From Methylobacterium sp. 10 (GTDB lineage Bacteria > Pseudomonadota > Alphaproteobacteria > Rhizobiales > Beijerinckiaceae), in NCBI RefSeq assembly GCF_000519085.1, contig NZ_KI912577.1, positions 4,396,035 through 4,460,034 of the forward strand: DNA of 64,000 bases. Direction: 5' to 3'. How positions within the stretch are numbered: the stretch's first letter is position 1; the number at the start of each line of letters is the position of its first letter. Below are positions 7,660 through 16,598 of this stretch, piece by piece. The translations under genes were made by a program, and so were the position numbers. A model generated the notes under the pieces. That model saw only the letters and a list, made by a program, of their open reading frames with translations, did no database searches and had not been told where the DNA came from.

Positions 7660-8808
7660 TCAAACGTTCGGAGGGGCCACGCGCTGGCGCAGGCCGGTGA
7701 TGACGGCCTTCAGCACGTCGGAATCGAGCTGTTGCCCCGTGGCCGATCGGACGGCGTCGATCCGGTCGTGGACGAAGGCGAGCTTGGCGATGACGGCCGG
7801 GGTCAGCTTGAAGGGATAGAGCGCCGGCTGCCCCATGCTCCGGCTGAGGGAATTCACCGCATAGGTCAGCGGCAGCCAGACCGAGACCAGCCGGTCGAGG
7901 TCGGGGGATTGATACGGATCGAAGTCGATCACCACGGGCTCCGGCGCGCTGCTGCGCAGGCGCGGCCGCAGATGGAGCTCGAAGGCGCTCGCCGTCTCCA
8001 CCGTGTCGACGATGTGGAGGTAATGCGCCCAGGTCTCGGCGAAATCCTCCCACGGATGGCTGGTGGCGTAGGAGCTGACGTAGGATTCCTGCCAGTCCGG
8101 CGGCGCGCCGTGGGCGTAGTAGCGCTGCAGGGCCATGCCGTAGCTGGCGCGCTCGTCGCCGAACAGGTCGCGGAACGCCCAGATGCTCTGGTCGTAGCGG
8201 ACCAGGACGTTCCAGAAATAATGCCCGATCTCGTGGCGGAAATGGCCGAGCAGCGTGCGGTAATACTCGCCGAACAGCATCCGCCGGCGCTCGCGCTCGA
8301 CGTCGTCGGCCTCGGCGATGTTGAGGGTGATGAGACCGCTGCGATGCCCGGTGAGGACGGGCGGGCCGACGCTGTAGCTCTCGGCCGGATCGACCAGGAA
8401 ATCGAAGGCGAGGCCCGTGGCCGGGTTCTCCTCCCGCGTCATCAGGGGCAGGTCCAGGCGCAGGAGCGAGTAGAACAACCGGTGCTTGGCCGCCTCGATC
8501 TGGCGCCAGCGGGTGAGGTTCCAGTCGAGGGTCAGGTCCGGGACCACGCGGTTGTGCCGGCAGGAGGTACAGTAGCGGTCCGCGCTGTCCTCCGGCACCA
8601 GCCAGTTGCACGCATGGTAATCGGCATTCGCGCAGAAGCGGTATTTCCGGGCCGGATCGGCATAGGCATGCCAGACCGCACCGGAGGGTTCGAGGGCCGA
8701 CATCTCATGGGACTGGCAGACATAGCCGAGCCGCCGCTGGCAGCTGTCGCATTCCGTGCTCTCGAAGCTCACCGGCTGGTCGCAGGCCTGGCACTGGAAG
8801 ACCTTCAT
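7660..8808 (-). CDS. Zinc-ribbon, zincin-type putative metallopeptidase (DUF2248/COG4307 type)
   Basis: 382 residues from ATG 8808 (MKVFQCQACDQPVSFESTEC). The N-terminus has a zinc ribbon (CxxC at residues 6-9, CDSC at 20-23), and further cysteines follow in FCANADYHACNWL and YCTSCRHN. The centre has HFRHEIGHYFWNVLV, a zincin HExxH with a downstream GDERASYG and a later DFAETWAHYLHI that could supply the third ligand. This layout fits the family annotated as putative zinc-binding metallopeptidase; activity is unproven. It is divergent from the transglutaminase/ATP-grasp operon, with which it may share a promoter region and possibly a pathway. A longer frame to 9051 is Arg-rich and not credible. 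Confidence 0.85.
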   Translation of the reverse strand: MKVFQCQACDQPVSFESTECDSCQRRLGYVCQSHEMSALEPSGAVWHAYADPARKYRFCANADYHACNWLVPEDSADRYCTSCRHNRVVPDLTLDWNLTRWRQIEAAKHRLFYSLLRLDLPLMTREENPATGLAFDFLVDPAESYSVGPPVLTGHRSGLITLNIAEADDVERERRRMLFGEYYRTLLGHFRHEIGHYFWNVLVRYDQSIWAFRDLFGDERASYGMALQRYYAHGAPPDWQESYVSSYATSHPWEDFAETWAHYLHIVDTVETASAFELHLRPRLRSSAPEPVVIDFDPYQSPDLDRLVSVWLPLTYAVNSLSRSMGQPALYPFKLTPAVIAKLAFVHDRIDAVRSATGQQLDSDVLKAVITGLRQRVAPPNV

Positions 8809-9168
8809 CGGGCGGCCATGTCCGCCGGGCGAGCGCGCGGGAGCGCGGCGCGGCGGCGTCCCGCGCCACGATGCACGGAATTTGCTTCGCGCTCGGCGAC
8901 GGGCCGCATCGCCACGCCGTATGTCTGAACTGCCAGGGCCAAGATCCTCACGCGATGAACGTCTTCGCCTCCCACCACCCGGTCGGGCAACGTCGCTGTA
9001 GACTAGCACCGAATTCGACTGCCGTCGGCGCTGTTCCCGGCCTATGGTCATTCGGCCTCAAAACGCCGATGACAGCCTGGATGCGCTTCGGCGATGCGCT
9101 CCGGCTTCCCGCCGCCGGCGCGCGTTCACCGCGCGCCCGGCACCACGTCTGAACCAGCGGGAGTCCCC
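8809..9168. other. Divergent intergenic region without a recognised gene
   Basis: 360 bases separate the metallopeptidase start from the transglutaminase start. Open frames here have no family character. It should hold the two outward promoters; the only clear signal is GCGGGAG just before GTG 9169. Confidence 0.5.
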
Positions 9169-12100
9169 GTGTCCATCAAAGCCGCCCTCCACCACGTCAC
9201 CCACTACAAGTACGACCGGCCGATCCAGCTCGGACCACAGGTGATCCGCCTGCGCCCGGCGCCGCATACGCGCTCGATCGTGCCGGCCTATTCCCTGAAG
9301 ATCCTGCCGGAGAACCACTTCATCAACTGGCAGCAGGACCCGAACGGGAACTGGCTCGCCCGGCTGGTCTTCCCCGAGCGGACCACCGAATTGAAGATCG
9401 AAGTCGATCTGACCGCCGAGATGGCGGTGATCAACCCGTTCGACTTCTTCGTGGAGGACTACGCCCAGACCCGCCCCTTCGCCTACGAGGACGACCTCAC
9501 GGCGGAGCTGAAGCCCTATCTCGTCACCGACGACGCCACGGGACCGGAGATCGACGCGCTGCTGGAGCGGCTGCCGGAACAGCCCAACACCGTACTCTTC
9601 CTCGTGGCCCTCAACGCCATGATCGCCTCCGAGGTGACCTACGGCGTCCGCATGGAGCCGGGCGTCCAGACGCCGGCCGAGACGCTGACCCTGAAGAGCG
9701 GTTCCTGCCGCGATTCCGCCTGGCTCCTCGTCCAGGTGCTGCGCCGCATCGGTCTCGCCGCGCGCTTCGTCTCCGGCTACCTGATCCAGCTCATTCCCGA
9801 CACCACGGCGGTGGACGGTCCGGCCGGCACCTCCACCGACTTCACCGACCTGCACGCCTGGGCGGAGGTCTACCTGCCGGGCGCCGGCTGGATCGGCCTC
9901 GACGCCACCTCCGGCCTCCTCTGCGGCGAGGGCCATATCCCGCTCGCCGCCACCCCGCACTACCAGTCGGCCGCGCCGATCTCCGGCCTCGCCGAACCCG
10001 CCGAGGTGGAGTTCGGCTTCGAGATGACGGTGACCCGCGTGGCCGAGGCGCCGCGCATCACCAAGCCGTTCTCGGACGAGGTCTGGGCCAAGATGGATGC
10101 GCTGGGCGAGCGGATCGACGTCGATCTCGCCGAGCAGGACGTGCGCCTGACCATGGGCGGCGAGCCGACCTTCGTCTCCATCGACGATTTCGAATCGGCC
10201 GAGTGGAACGCCGCCGCCGTGGGGCCGACGAAACGCGGCCTCGCCGACAAGCTGATCCGACGCCTGCGCACCCGCTTCGGGCCCGGCGGCATGCTGCATT
10301 ACGGCCAGGGCAAGTGGTATCCGGGCGAGAGCCTGCCGCGCTGGGCCTTCGCCCTGTACTGGCGCCGGGACGGCAAGCCGATCTGGAGCAATCCCGACCT
10401 CGTCGCCAAGGAGGACGGCCCGCGTGACGCCACCTCCAGCAAGGCGAAGGCACTGATCGACGGCGTCGCCAAGCGCATCGGCCTCGAAGCCTACGTGTTC
10501 CCCGCCTTCGAGGACCCGATCTACTGGGAGGAGAAGCGGGAGGAGCTGCCGATCAACGTCACCACCTCGGACGCCAAGTTCCCGAACCCGGAGACCAATG
10601 CCCGCATCGCCCGGGTGTTCGAGCGCGGCCTCGGCGAAGCCGCCGGCTATGCCCTCCCCCTGGCGAGCCTGCCGCTCGGCAAGGACGATCCCGACGACCG
10701 CCGCTGGATCTCGGAACCCTGGCAGTTCCGCCGCACCCACGCCTTCCTGACGCCGGGCGATTCACCGGTTGGGTATCGCCTGCCCCTGAGCTCGCTGCCC
10801 TTCGTGCCGCCGGAGCACTACCCCTACTACCAGCCCCAGGATCCGCTGGAGGAGCGGGGCGCGCTCCCCGAGGGCCATCCCGGCACGAAGACCGAGAACG
10901 GATCGGGCGTCACCGGCGTCGCCGTGCGCACGGCGCTCGCCGTCGAGCCGCGGGACGGGGTGCTGCGGGTGTTCATGCCGCCGCTGCAGCGGGTGGACGA
11001 GTATCTCGAACTCATCGGGCATCTCGAGGCCGTCGCCGCCGAGCTGAAGCAGCCCCTGCATATTGAGGGCTACGAGCCGCCGTTCGATCCGCGCCTCAAC
11101 GTCATCAAGGTCACGCCCGATCCCGGCGTCATCGAGGTGAACGTGCATCCCGCCACCTCCTGGCGCGAGGCCGTGACCATCACGAGCGAGCTCTACGAGG
11201 ATGCCCGGCAGATCCGCCTCGGCGCGCAGAAATTCATGACCGACGGCCGCCATACCGGCACCGGCGGCGGCAACCACGTGGTGCTGGGCGGCGCGACGCC
11301 CAACGATTCCCCGTTCCTGCGCCGGCCGGACCTTCTGAAGAGCCTCGTGCTCTACTGGCAGCGCCACCCCTCGCTCTCCTACCTGTTCGCCGGCCTCTAT
11401 ATCGGCCCGACGAGCCAGGCGCCGCGCATGGACGAGGCCCGGCACGACGGGCTCTACGAACTCGAAATCGCCATGGCGCAGGTGCCCAAACCCGACGAGC
11501 CCAACATCCCGCGCTGGCTCGTCGACCGGATCTTCCGCAACATCCTCGTGGACGTCACCGGCAACACCCACCGCTCCGAGATCTGCATCGACAAGCTCTA
11601 CTCGCCGGACGGCCCCACCGGCCGCCTCGGCCTCCTGGAGTTCCGCTCCTTCGAGATGCCGCCGGACCCGCGCATGAGCCTCGCCCAGCAATTGCTGCTG
11701 CGGGCCATCGTCGCCTGGGCCTGGCGCGAACCGCAGGAAGGCGGCTGTGTCCGTTGGGGCACGGGCCTGCACGATCGCTTCATGCTGCCCCACTTCCTCT
11801 GGACGGACTTCCTCGGTGTGCTGGAAGACCTCCGCCAAGCCGGTTACGACTTCGACCCGGCGGCGTTCCAAGCGCAGTACGAGTTCCGCTTCCCCGTCTT
11901 CGGAACGGTGGAGCAGGGCGGCGTCAAGCTGGAACTGCGGCAGGCATTGGAGCCCTGGCACGTCCTGGGCGAAGAGGGGTCGATCGGTGGAACGGTGCGG
12001 TACGTGGACAGCTCGGTGGAGCGTCTGCAGGTCAAGGTCGAGGGCTTCGTCCCCGGCCGCCACATCATCAGCTGCAACGGCCGGCGCCTTCCGATGACGA

Positions 12101-12438
12101 GCACCGGCACGGTGGGCGAAGCGGTGGCGGGCCTGCGCTTCAAGGCGTGGCAGCCGGCCTCCTCGATGCATCCGACGATCCCCGCGCACTCGCCCCTCAC
12201 CATCGACATCCTCGATGCGTGGAGCGGACGCTCGATCGGCGGCTGCCGCTACCATGTCAGCCATCCCGGCGGGCGCAACTACGAGACCTTCCCGGTGAAC
12301 ACCTACGAGGCCGAGGGGCGCCGTCTCGCGCGCTTCCAGGCCCACGGCCACACCCCCGGCAAGGTCGAGATGCCGGCCGAGGAGATCAGCCGCGAGTTCC
12401 CGCTCACCCTCGATCTCAGAACGCCAGCACCCAGATGA
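9169..12438 (+). CDS. Transglutaminase-DUF2126 fusion protein
   Basis: 1089 residues from GTG 9169 (SIKAALHHVTHYKYDRP), with GCGGGAG upstream. The N-terminal third is a bacterial transglutaminase N domain plus a papain-like core: the Cys in LKSGSCRDSAWLLVQVLRR, the His in FTDLHAWAEVYLPGAGW and the Asp in GLDATSG. The rest is DUF2126, with MGGEPTFVSIDD, RRDGKPIWSNPD, INVTTSDAKFPNPETNAR, TGGGNHVVLGGATPNDSPF, and NTHRSEICIDKLYSPDGPTG. Comparative work by others placed DUF2126 with glutamine-synthetase-like COOH-NH2 ligases; I cannot confirm that here. The stop overlaps the next gene (ATGA). The likely role is formation or cleavage of amide bonds in an unknown peptide, in the cytoplasm. Confidence 0.9.
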   Translation: MSIKAALHHVTHYKYDRPIQLGPQVIRLRPAPHTRSIVPAYSLKILPENHFINWQQDPNGNWLARLVFPERTTELKIEVDLTAEMAVINPFDFFVEDYAQTRPFAYEDDLTAELKPYLVTDDATGPEIDALLERLPEQPNTVLFLVALNAMIASEVTYGVRMEPGVQTPAETLTLKSGSCRDSAWLLVQVLRRIGLAARFVSGYLIQLIPDTTAVDGPAGTSTDFTDLHAWAEVYLPGAGWIGLDATSGLLCGEGHIPLAATPHYQSAAPISGLAEPAEVEFGFEMTVTRVAEAPRITKPFSDEVWAKMDALGERIDVDLAEQDVRLTMGGEPTFVSIDDFESAEWNAAAVGPTKRGLADKLIRRLRTRFGPGGMLHYGQGKWYPGESLPRWAFALYWRRDGKPIWSNPDLVAKEDGPRDATSSKAKALIDGVAKRIGLEAYVFPAFEDPIYWEEKREELPINVTTSDAKFPNPETNARIARVFERGLGEAAGYALPLASLPLGKDDPDDRRWISEPWQFRRTHAFLTPGDSPVGYRLPLSSLPFVPPEHYPYYQPQDPLEERGALPEGHPGTKTENGSGVTGVAVRTALAVEPRDGVLRVFMPPLQRVDEYLELIGHLEAVAAELKQPLHIEGYEPPFDPRLNVIKVTPDPGVIEVNVHPATSWREAVTITSELYEDARQIRLGAQKFMTDGRHTGTGGGNHVVLGGATPNDSPFLRRPDLLKSLVLYWQRHPSLSYLFAGLYIGPTSQAPRMDEARHDGLYELEIAMAQVPKPDEPNIPRWLVDRIFRNILVDVTGNTHRSEICIDKLYSPDGPTGRLGLLEFRSFEMPPDPRMSLAQQLLLRAIVAWAWREPQEGGCVRWGTGLHDRFMLPHFLWTDFLGVLEDLRQAGYDFDPAAFQAQYEFRFPVFGTVEQGGVKLELRQALEPWHVLGEEGSIGGTVRYVDSSVERLQVKVEGFVPGRHIISCNGRRLPMTSTGTVGEAVAGLRFKAWQPASSMHPTIPAHSPLTIDILDAWSGRSIGGCRYHVSHPGGRNYETFPVNTYEAEGRRLARFQAHGHTPGKVEMPAEEISREFPLTLDLRTPAPR

Positions 12439-14978
12439 CCCACGTGGCCGAGGCGCAAGCCGGAGGAACGGCGTCGCATGTCGCGCGCTGGACCTCGGAC
12501 TACCGACCTCGGCCCGGAATCCCGGACGAGCTCGCGGGACCCGACGGGCCTCGCCAAGGGGCTTACGAAGGGGCTCGTGAAGGCGCCTGGCCGCGCCTGC
12601 TCGACCGCCTCGGAGCCCTGAGCGGAGCCGAGATCACCGCCCGCTTCACCTCGGCCGAGCGGCACATCCGCGATACCGGCATCTCGTATCGGATCTACGG
12701 CGACCAGCGCGAACACGCCTGGCCGCTCAGTTCCCTGCCCCTGGTGATCGAGGGCGCCGAATGGCGCGCCCTCAGCGCCGGCATCGTCCAGCGTGCCGGG
12801 CTGATGGAATCCATCGTCTCCGACATCTACGGACCCGGCCGGCTGGTGTCGGAAGGGGTGCTGCCGGCGGCCCTGGTGGCGGGTGCACCGGAATTCCTGC
12901 GTCCGCTCTCGGGGGTGACGCCCCCCGGCGGGCGCTGGCTCAAGCTCTACGCCGCCGATATCGGCCGGGGGCCGGACGGGCGCTGGCGGGTGCTCGCCGA
13001 CCGGACTCAGGCTCCCTCCGGCCCCGGCTACGCGCTGGAGAACCGGATGGTGCTGACACGCGCCTTCCCGGACCTCTATGCCGACCTCCATGTCGAGCGC
13101 CTCGCCCCGTTCTTCCAGGCCTTTCGCGACGGGCTGGTCATGGGCGCGCAGCGCAGCGACCCGCGCATCGGCCTGCTCACCTCCGGCCCCCTGAGCTCGA
13201 CCTATGTGGAGCAGGCGGCGCTGGCGCGCTATCTCGGTCTGCTCCTGGTGGAGGGCGACGACCTCGTGATGCAGGACGGGGTGCTGCACGTGCGCACCGT
13301 CTCCGGCCTCAAGCGCATCGATGCCCTGTGGCGGCGCATCGATTCCGACTATCTCGACCCGCTCGAACTCAACCCGGCCTCGCGCCTCGGCGTGTCGGGC
13401 GTGCTGGAGGCCCTGCGCGATGGCAGCCTCGTCGTCGGCAACATGCCGGGTTCCGGCATCCTGGAATCGGGGGCGCTCGGGGCCTACCTGCCGCGCATCG
13501 CGCGCTACTTCCTCGGCACCGACCTCAGCCTGCAGGGGCCGAAGAGCTGGTGGTGCGGCGATCCCGAATCCCTCGCCCATGTGCGCGACAACCTCGAACA
13601 CCTGGACCTGAGGCCGGTGGCGACCCCGACCAAGGGCATGGGGCGCGACGCCATCCTCGGGCCGCACGCCATCGTCGCCGAGCGCGAGCGCGTGGTGGCC
13701 GCCCTGCGCGACCGTCCCTTCGACTACGTGGCGCAGGAGCACGCCCCCCTCTCCACCATGCCGGGCTGGGAGCCCGGCCCCGACGGGATGCGCCTCGTGC
13801 CGCGCCCCTTCGTGCTGCGCGTCTTCGCGGCGGCGACTCCCGACGGCTGGCGGGTGATGCCCGGCGGCTTCTGCCGCATCTCCGAGCGGCCCGACGTCAA
13901 CCCGATCGAGATGCGGGCCGGGATCAAGTCTGCGGATGTCTGGGTGCTCTCGGACGGCCCGGTGGAGCCCGTCTCGCTGATGCATCCGGGCGCGCCCCGC
14001 GTGCGCCGCATCGCCGGCCACCTGCCGTCCAGGGCGGCCGACAACCTGTTCTGGTTCGGCCGCTACGTCGAACGGGCGGAGGCGGTGATCCGCCTCGTCA
14101 TCGCCCATCTCGGCAGCGTCGGGAACGCGGTGATCGCCGACATGGCCGGCACCGAGAGCGCGCCCACCGCCCTGCGCATCCGCGCCCTGCTGGACGAATG
14201 GGGCGCCATCGAAGCGCCCGACCTGCCGACGGCCAAACTCGCGCAGGAGGCCCTGAGCGGGCGGGCGACCTACGGGTCGGCCCTGTCCCACAGCCTGTCG
14301 GCGCGCCACAACGCGGCGTCCCTGCGCGAGCGGCTCTCCAGCGAGGCCTGGCGTGCGCTGGCCGACCTGAGGGACCTCCTCGACCTCGACGAGGCCAAGG
14401 AACTGGCCGAGGCCGAACTCCTCGGGCTGGCGGAGCGGGCGCTCGGCCATATCGCCGCCCTGGCGGGGCTGGCGCAGGAGAACATGAACCGCACGGCGGG
14501 CTGGCACTTCGTCGATCTCGGCCGCCGGATCGAGCGGGCGATCAACACCTGCTCCTTCGCCGCCCGTTTCGCGGGGGACGAGGCGACGGCCGAGGATCTC
14601 GGCGTGGTGCTGTCCCTCTGCGACTCGCACGTCTCCTTCGGCGCGCGCTACATGCAGGGCGTGGCCATCGACCCGGTGCGCGACATGGTGCTCCTCGATC
14701 CCTTCAACCCGCGCTCCGTCGCCTTCCAGATCGAGGCGATCTGCCGGCATCTCGCCGACCTGCCGGCTCTCCGCGTCGACGGCCTGCCCGAGCCGCACCG
14801 GCGCCTCGCCCATAAGCTCGCTGCCGAATTCACCACCGCCGAGGCGTCGGACCTCGACGGGGCGGCCCTGGCCCGCCTCGAGAACACCTTCGAGGGCCTC
14901 GCCGACGCGATCGTCACCCGCTACTTCCCCAACGGACCGCATGCCATGCGGCCGGAAAAGCTGGTGGGGCTCGCGTGA
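12435..14978 (+). CDS. Circularly permuted ATP-grasp-alpha-E fusion protein
   Basis: 847 residues from ATG 12435, overlapping the previous stop by four bases. Residues up to about 510 match the circularly permuted ATP-grasp type 2 family: ISYRIYGDQREHAWPLSSLP, LKLYAADIGRGPDGRWRVLA, GYALENRMVLTRAFPDLY, GLLTSGP, LVEGDDLVM, NPASRLGVSG, GPKSWWCGD and RPFVLRVFAA. From about 530, SRAADNLFWFGRYVERAEAV begins the helical alpha-E (DUF403) domain, ending near the C-terminus. In many bacteria these are two adjacent genes; here they are one chain. ATP-grasp enzymes of this type are predicted to ligate an amino acid or peptide to a carboxylate. Product and acceptor are unknown. The stop overlaps the next gene. 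Confidence 0.92.
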   Translation: MTHVAEAQAGGTASHVARWTSDYRPRPGIPDELAGPDGPRQGAYEGAREGAWPRLLDRLGALSGAEITARFTSAERHIRDTGISYRIYGDQREHAWPLSSLPLVIEGAEWRALSAGIVQRAGLMESIVSDIYGPGRLVSEGVLPAALVAGAPEFLRPLSGVTPPGGRWLKLYAADIGRGPDGRWRVLADRTQAPSGPGYALENRMVLTRAFPDLYADLHVERLAPFFQAFRDGLVMGAQRSDPRIGLLTSGPLSSTYVEQAALARYLGLLLVEGDDLVMQDGVLHVRTVSGLKRIDALWRRIDSDYLDPLELNPASRLGVSGVLEALRDGSLVVGNMPGSGILESGALGAYLPRIARYFLGTDLSLQGPKSWWCGDPESLAHVRDNLEHLDLRPVATPTKGMGRDAILGPHAIVAERERVVAALRDRPFDYVAQEHAPLSTMPGWEPGPDGMRLVPRPFVLRVFAAATPDGWRVMPGGFCRISERPDVNPIEMRAGIKSADVWVLSDGPVEPVSLMHPGAPRVRRIAGHLPSRAADNLFWFGRYVERAEAVIRLVIAHLGSVGNAVIADMAGTESAPTALRIRALLDEWGAIEAPDLPTAKLAQEALSGRATYGSALSHSLSARHNAASLRERLSSEAWRALADLRDLLDLDEAKELAEAELLGLAERALGHIAALAGLAQENMNRTAGWHFVDLGRRIERAINTCSFAARFAGDEATAEDLGVVLSLCDSHVSFGARYMQGVAIDPVRDMVLLDPFNPRSVAFQIEAICRHLADLPALRVDGLPEPHRRLAHKLAAEFTTAEASDLDGAALARLENTFEGLADAIVTRYFPNGPHAMRPEKLVGLA

Positions 14979-15892
14979 TCTATACGCTGCGCCACCTCAC
15001 CACCTACCGCTACGGCAAGCCCGTCCGCTACGCCCGCTGCGCCCTCAGGCTGCAGCCGCGCGACGGGGAGGGGCAGAGCGTCCTGTCGAGCGAGCTGACC
15101 ATCTCGCCGACGCCGCGGACCCGGACCGTGCGGCGCGACTATTTCGGCCTCGACGTGGTGACCTTCCTGATCGACACCCCGCATAGCGAATTGCGGGTGG
15201 AAGCCCTCTCGCGGGTGGAGGTGACGCGGCCGCCGCTGCCGGAGCCCGAATCCGGCCTGCCCTGGGAGGCGGTGCGCGACACGGCGATCTCCGGCCGCTC
15301 GATGGCGCCCGACGCGCCCGTGCATTTCGTGTTCCCCAGCGTCAGGGTTCCCCTCGACCCGGACGTGACCGACTATGCCCGCCGGAGCTTCACCCCCGGG
15401 CGGAGTGCCTATGGCGGAGCCGTCGACCTGATGCGGCGCATCCGCACCGATTTCACCTTCGACGCCAAGGCGACCACCGTCCACACGCCGCTGGCCGAGG
15501 CCTTCGCCCTCAGGGCGGGCGTGTGCCAGGATTTCGCGCATATCATGATCGCGGGGCTGCGCGGCCTCGGCCTGCCGGCCGCCTATGTCAGCGGCTACAT
15601 CCGCACCATCCCGCCCGCCGGCCGGCCACGCCTGAGGGGCGCCGACGCCAGCCATGCCTGGGTCTCGGTCTGGTGCGGGGACGGCTGGATCGGCCTCGAT
15701 CCCACCAACAACATCGGCGCCTGCGACGACCACATCGTGGTGGCGCGGGGCCGCGACTACACCGACGTCTCGCCCATCGACGGCATCGTCTCCTCCTCCG
15801 GCCCGCAGAAGCTCAAGGTCGAGGTGGACGTGATCCCCGATGGCGAGGCCATGCCGGAAGCGGCGGGCGAACCGGAGGCCGAAACGGCCTGA
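14975..15892 (+). CDS. Transglutaminase-like cysteine peptidase/amidase
   Basis: 305 residues from GTG 14975, overlapping the upstream stop as GTGA. It opens IYTLRHLTTYRYGKPVRYAR, the standard bacterial transglutaminase N-terminal domain. The catalytic triad region is complete: LRAGVCQDFAHIMIAGLRGLG (Cys), ADASHAWVSVWCGDGWIGLD (His, Asp) and PTNN. In these operons the stand-alone transglutaminase is usually read as a peptidase or amidase acting on the ligase product. It has no signal peptide. Tight translational coupling across the three genes argues for a single complex or pathway. Confidence 0.92.
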   Translation: MIYTLRHLTTYRYGKPVRYARCALRLQPRDGEGQSVLSSELTISPTPRTRTVRRDYFGLDVVTFLIDTPHSELRVEALSRVEVTRPPLPEPESGLPWEAVRDTAISGRSMAPDAPVHFVFPSVRVPLDPDVTDYARRSFTPGRSAYGGAVDLMRRIRTDFTFDAKATTVHTPLAEAFALRAGVCQDFAHIMIAGLRGLGLPAAYVSGYIRTIPPAGRPRLRGADASHAWVSVWCGDGWIGLDPTNNIGACDDHIVVARGRDYTDVSPIDGIVSSSGPQKLKVEVDVIPDGEAMPEAAGEPEAETA

Positions 15893-15971
15893 GTCCGGGC
15901 CTCGAAGGACGCATCTGGATCGCGCGAGGCTGCTGGAAGCCGCCGTCGGGGCGGAATCATCGGGCGAAGCC

Positions 15972-16490
15972 TCAGCCGCCCCCCTCCCCCTGGAACGGAT
16001 GGATCGGCGGGATCAGGGCGGCGGCGAGTTCCAGCCGGCCGGAGATGACGCCGCGCTCGGTGATCATCGTGTCGGCGATGGTCTGAAGCGTCGCCGCCGG
16101 TCCCTGGACCAGCACCACTTCGAGGGTCTGGTTGTTCATCAGGTGGACGTGGAGGGAGGAGATCACCTCGGCGATGTAGCGCCGCTGCAGGTCGGCCAGG
16201 CGCTGCTGCACCCCGGGCGCGAGGTGGTCGTAGAACAGCGTGATCGTGCCGACCATCACCCGGTCGCCGACCTTGTGCCGGTGCTCCACGAGCGAGCGAT
16301 GGAGGATCGTCGCCACCGCCTGGGAGCGGCTGGCGAAGCCTCGCTCCCCCACCATGGTGTCGAGCTCGCAGAGCAGATCCTCGGACAGCGACAGACTGAT
16401 TCGGCTCACCGGCTTGCGCCGGCCGCCCGCGCCTTCCTCCGGGACCGCCCCGTCATCGGTCCTCGCCTCGGTCTCGTCGCCACTGGCCAT
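15972..16490 (-). CDS. NikR-family ribbon-helix-helix regulator with altered metal site
   Basis: 172 residues from ATG 16490, with GGAGAGG upstream. An acidic N-terminal extension leads into the ribbon-helix-helix domain (VSRISLSLSEDLLCELDTMV, then SRSQAVATILHRSL) and a NikR-type ACT-like C-domain (GTITLFYDH, SSLHVHLMNN, LEVVLVQGPA, TERGVISGRLEL). E. coli NikR binds nickel through His76, His87, His89 and Cys95. Aligned on the HVH pair, this protein keeps both central His but has Arg in place of His76 and Thr in place of Cys95. Canonical square-planar nickel binding is therefore unlikely. It is divergent from the importer operon and probably controls it through the palindrome at 16553-16580. 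Confidence 0.85.
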   Translation of the reverse strand: MASGDETEARTDDGAVPEEGAGGRRKPVSRISLSLSEDLLCELDTMVGERGFASRSQAVATILHRSLVEHRHKVGDRVMVGTITLFYDHLAPGVQQRLADLQRRYIAEVISSLHVHLMNNQTLEVVLVQGPAATLQTIADTMITERGVISGRLELAAALIPPIHPFQGEGGG

Positions 16491-16552
16491 CGGGCCTCTC
16501 CTGCATGCCGGGCCAAACCTGGCACATCTCTTGTATGGGTGAACAGCAATCG

Positions 16553-16580
16553 GTATTACGATTTACAGCGATCGTACTAC
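16553..16580. promoter_or_regulatory. 28-bp imperfect palindrome, candidate operator of the NikR-like protein
   Basis: GTATTACGA and TCGTACTAC are inverted around ten bases and match at eight of nine positions. Counted as hexamers this is GTATTA-N16-TACTAC, the same 28-bp geometry as the E. coli NikR operator GTATGA-N16-TCATAC. It lies in the divergent gap, 18 bases before the substrate-binding-protein start and 62 from the regulator start, so it could govern both. Binding is inferred, not shown. Confidence 0.6.
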
Positions 16581-16598
16581 GCGGTTCGGAGAATGCAG

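Noticed and set aside
8871..9152. Small plus-strand frame before the transglutaminase gene
   Set aside because: No ribosome site and no recognisable motif, and it overlaps the expected promoters.
10762..14942. Two very long minus-strand frames opposite the DUF2126 and ATP-grasp genes
   Set aside because: They have Arg/Gly/Glu-rich compositions, no ribosome sites and no family features; the plus-strand proteins are clearly conserved.
16491..16598. A guanidine-I (ykkC) riboswitch before the importer
   Set aside because: I looked for the conserved CTAGGGTTCCG and CTGGTCCGAGAG blocks and did not find them. The gap is too short; the palindrome is the better explanation.
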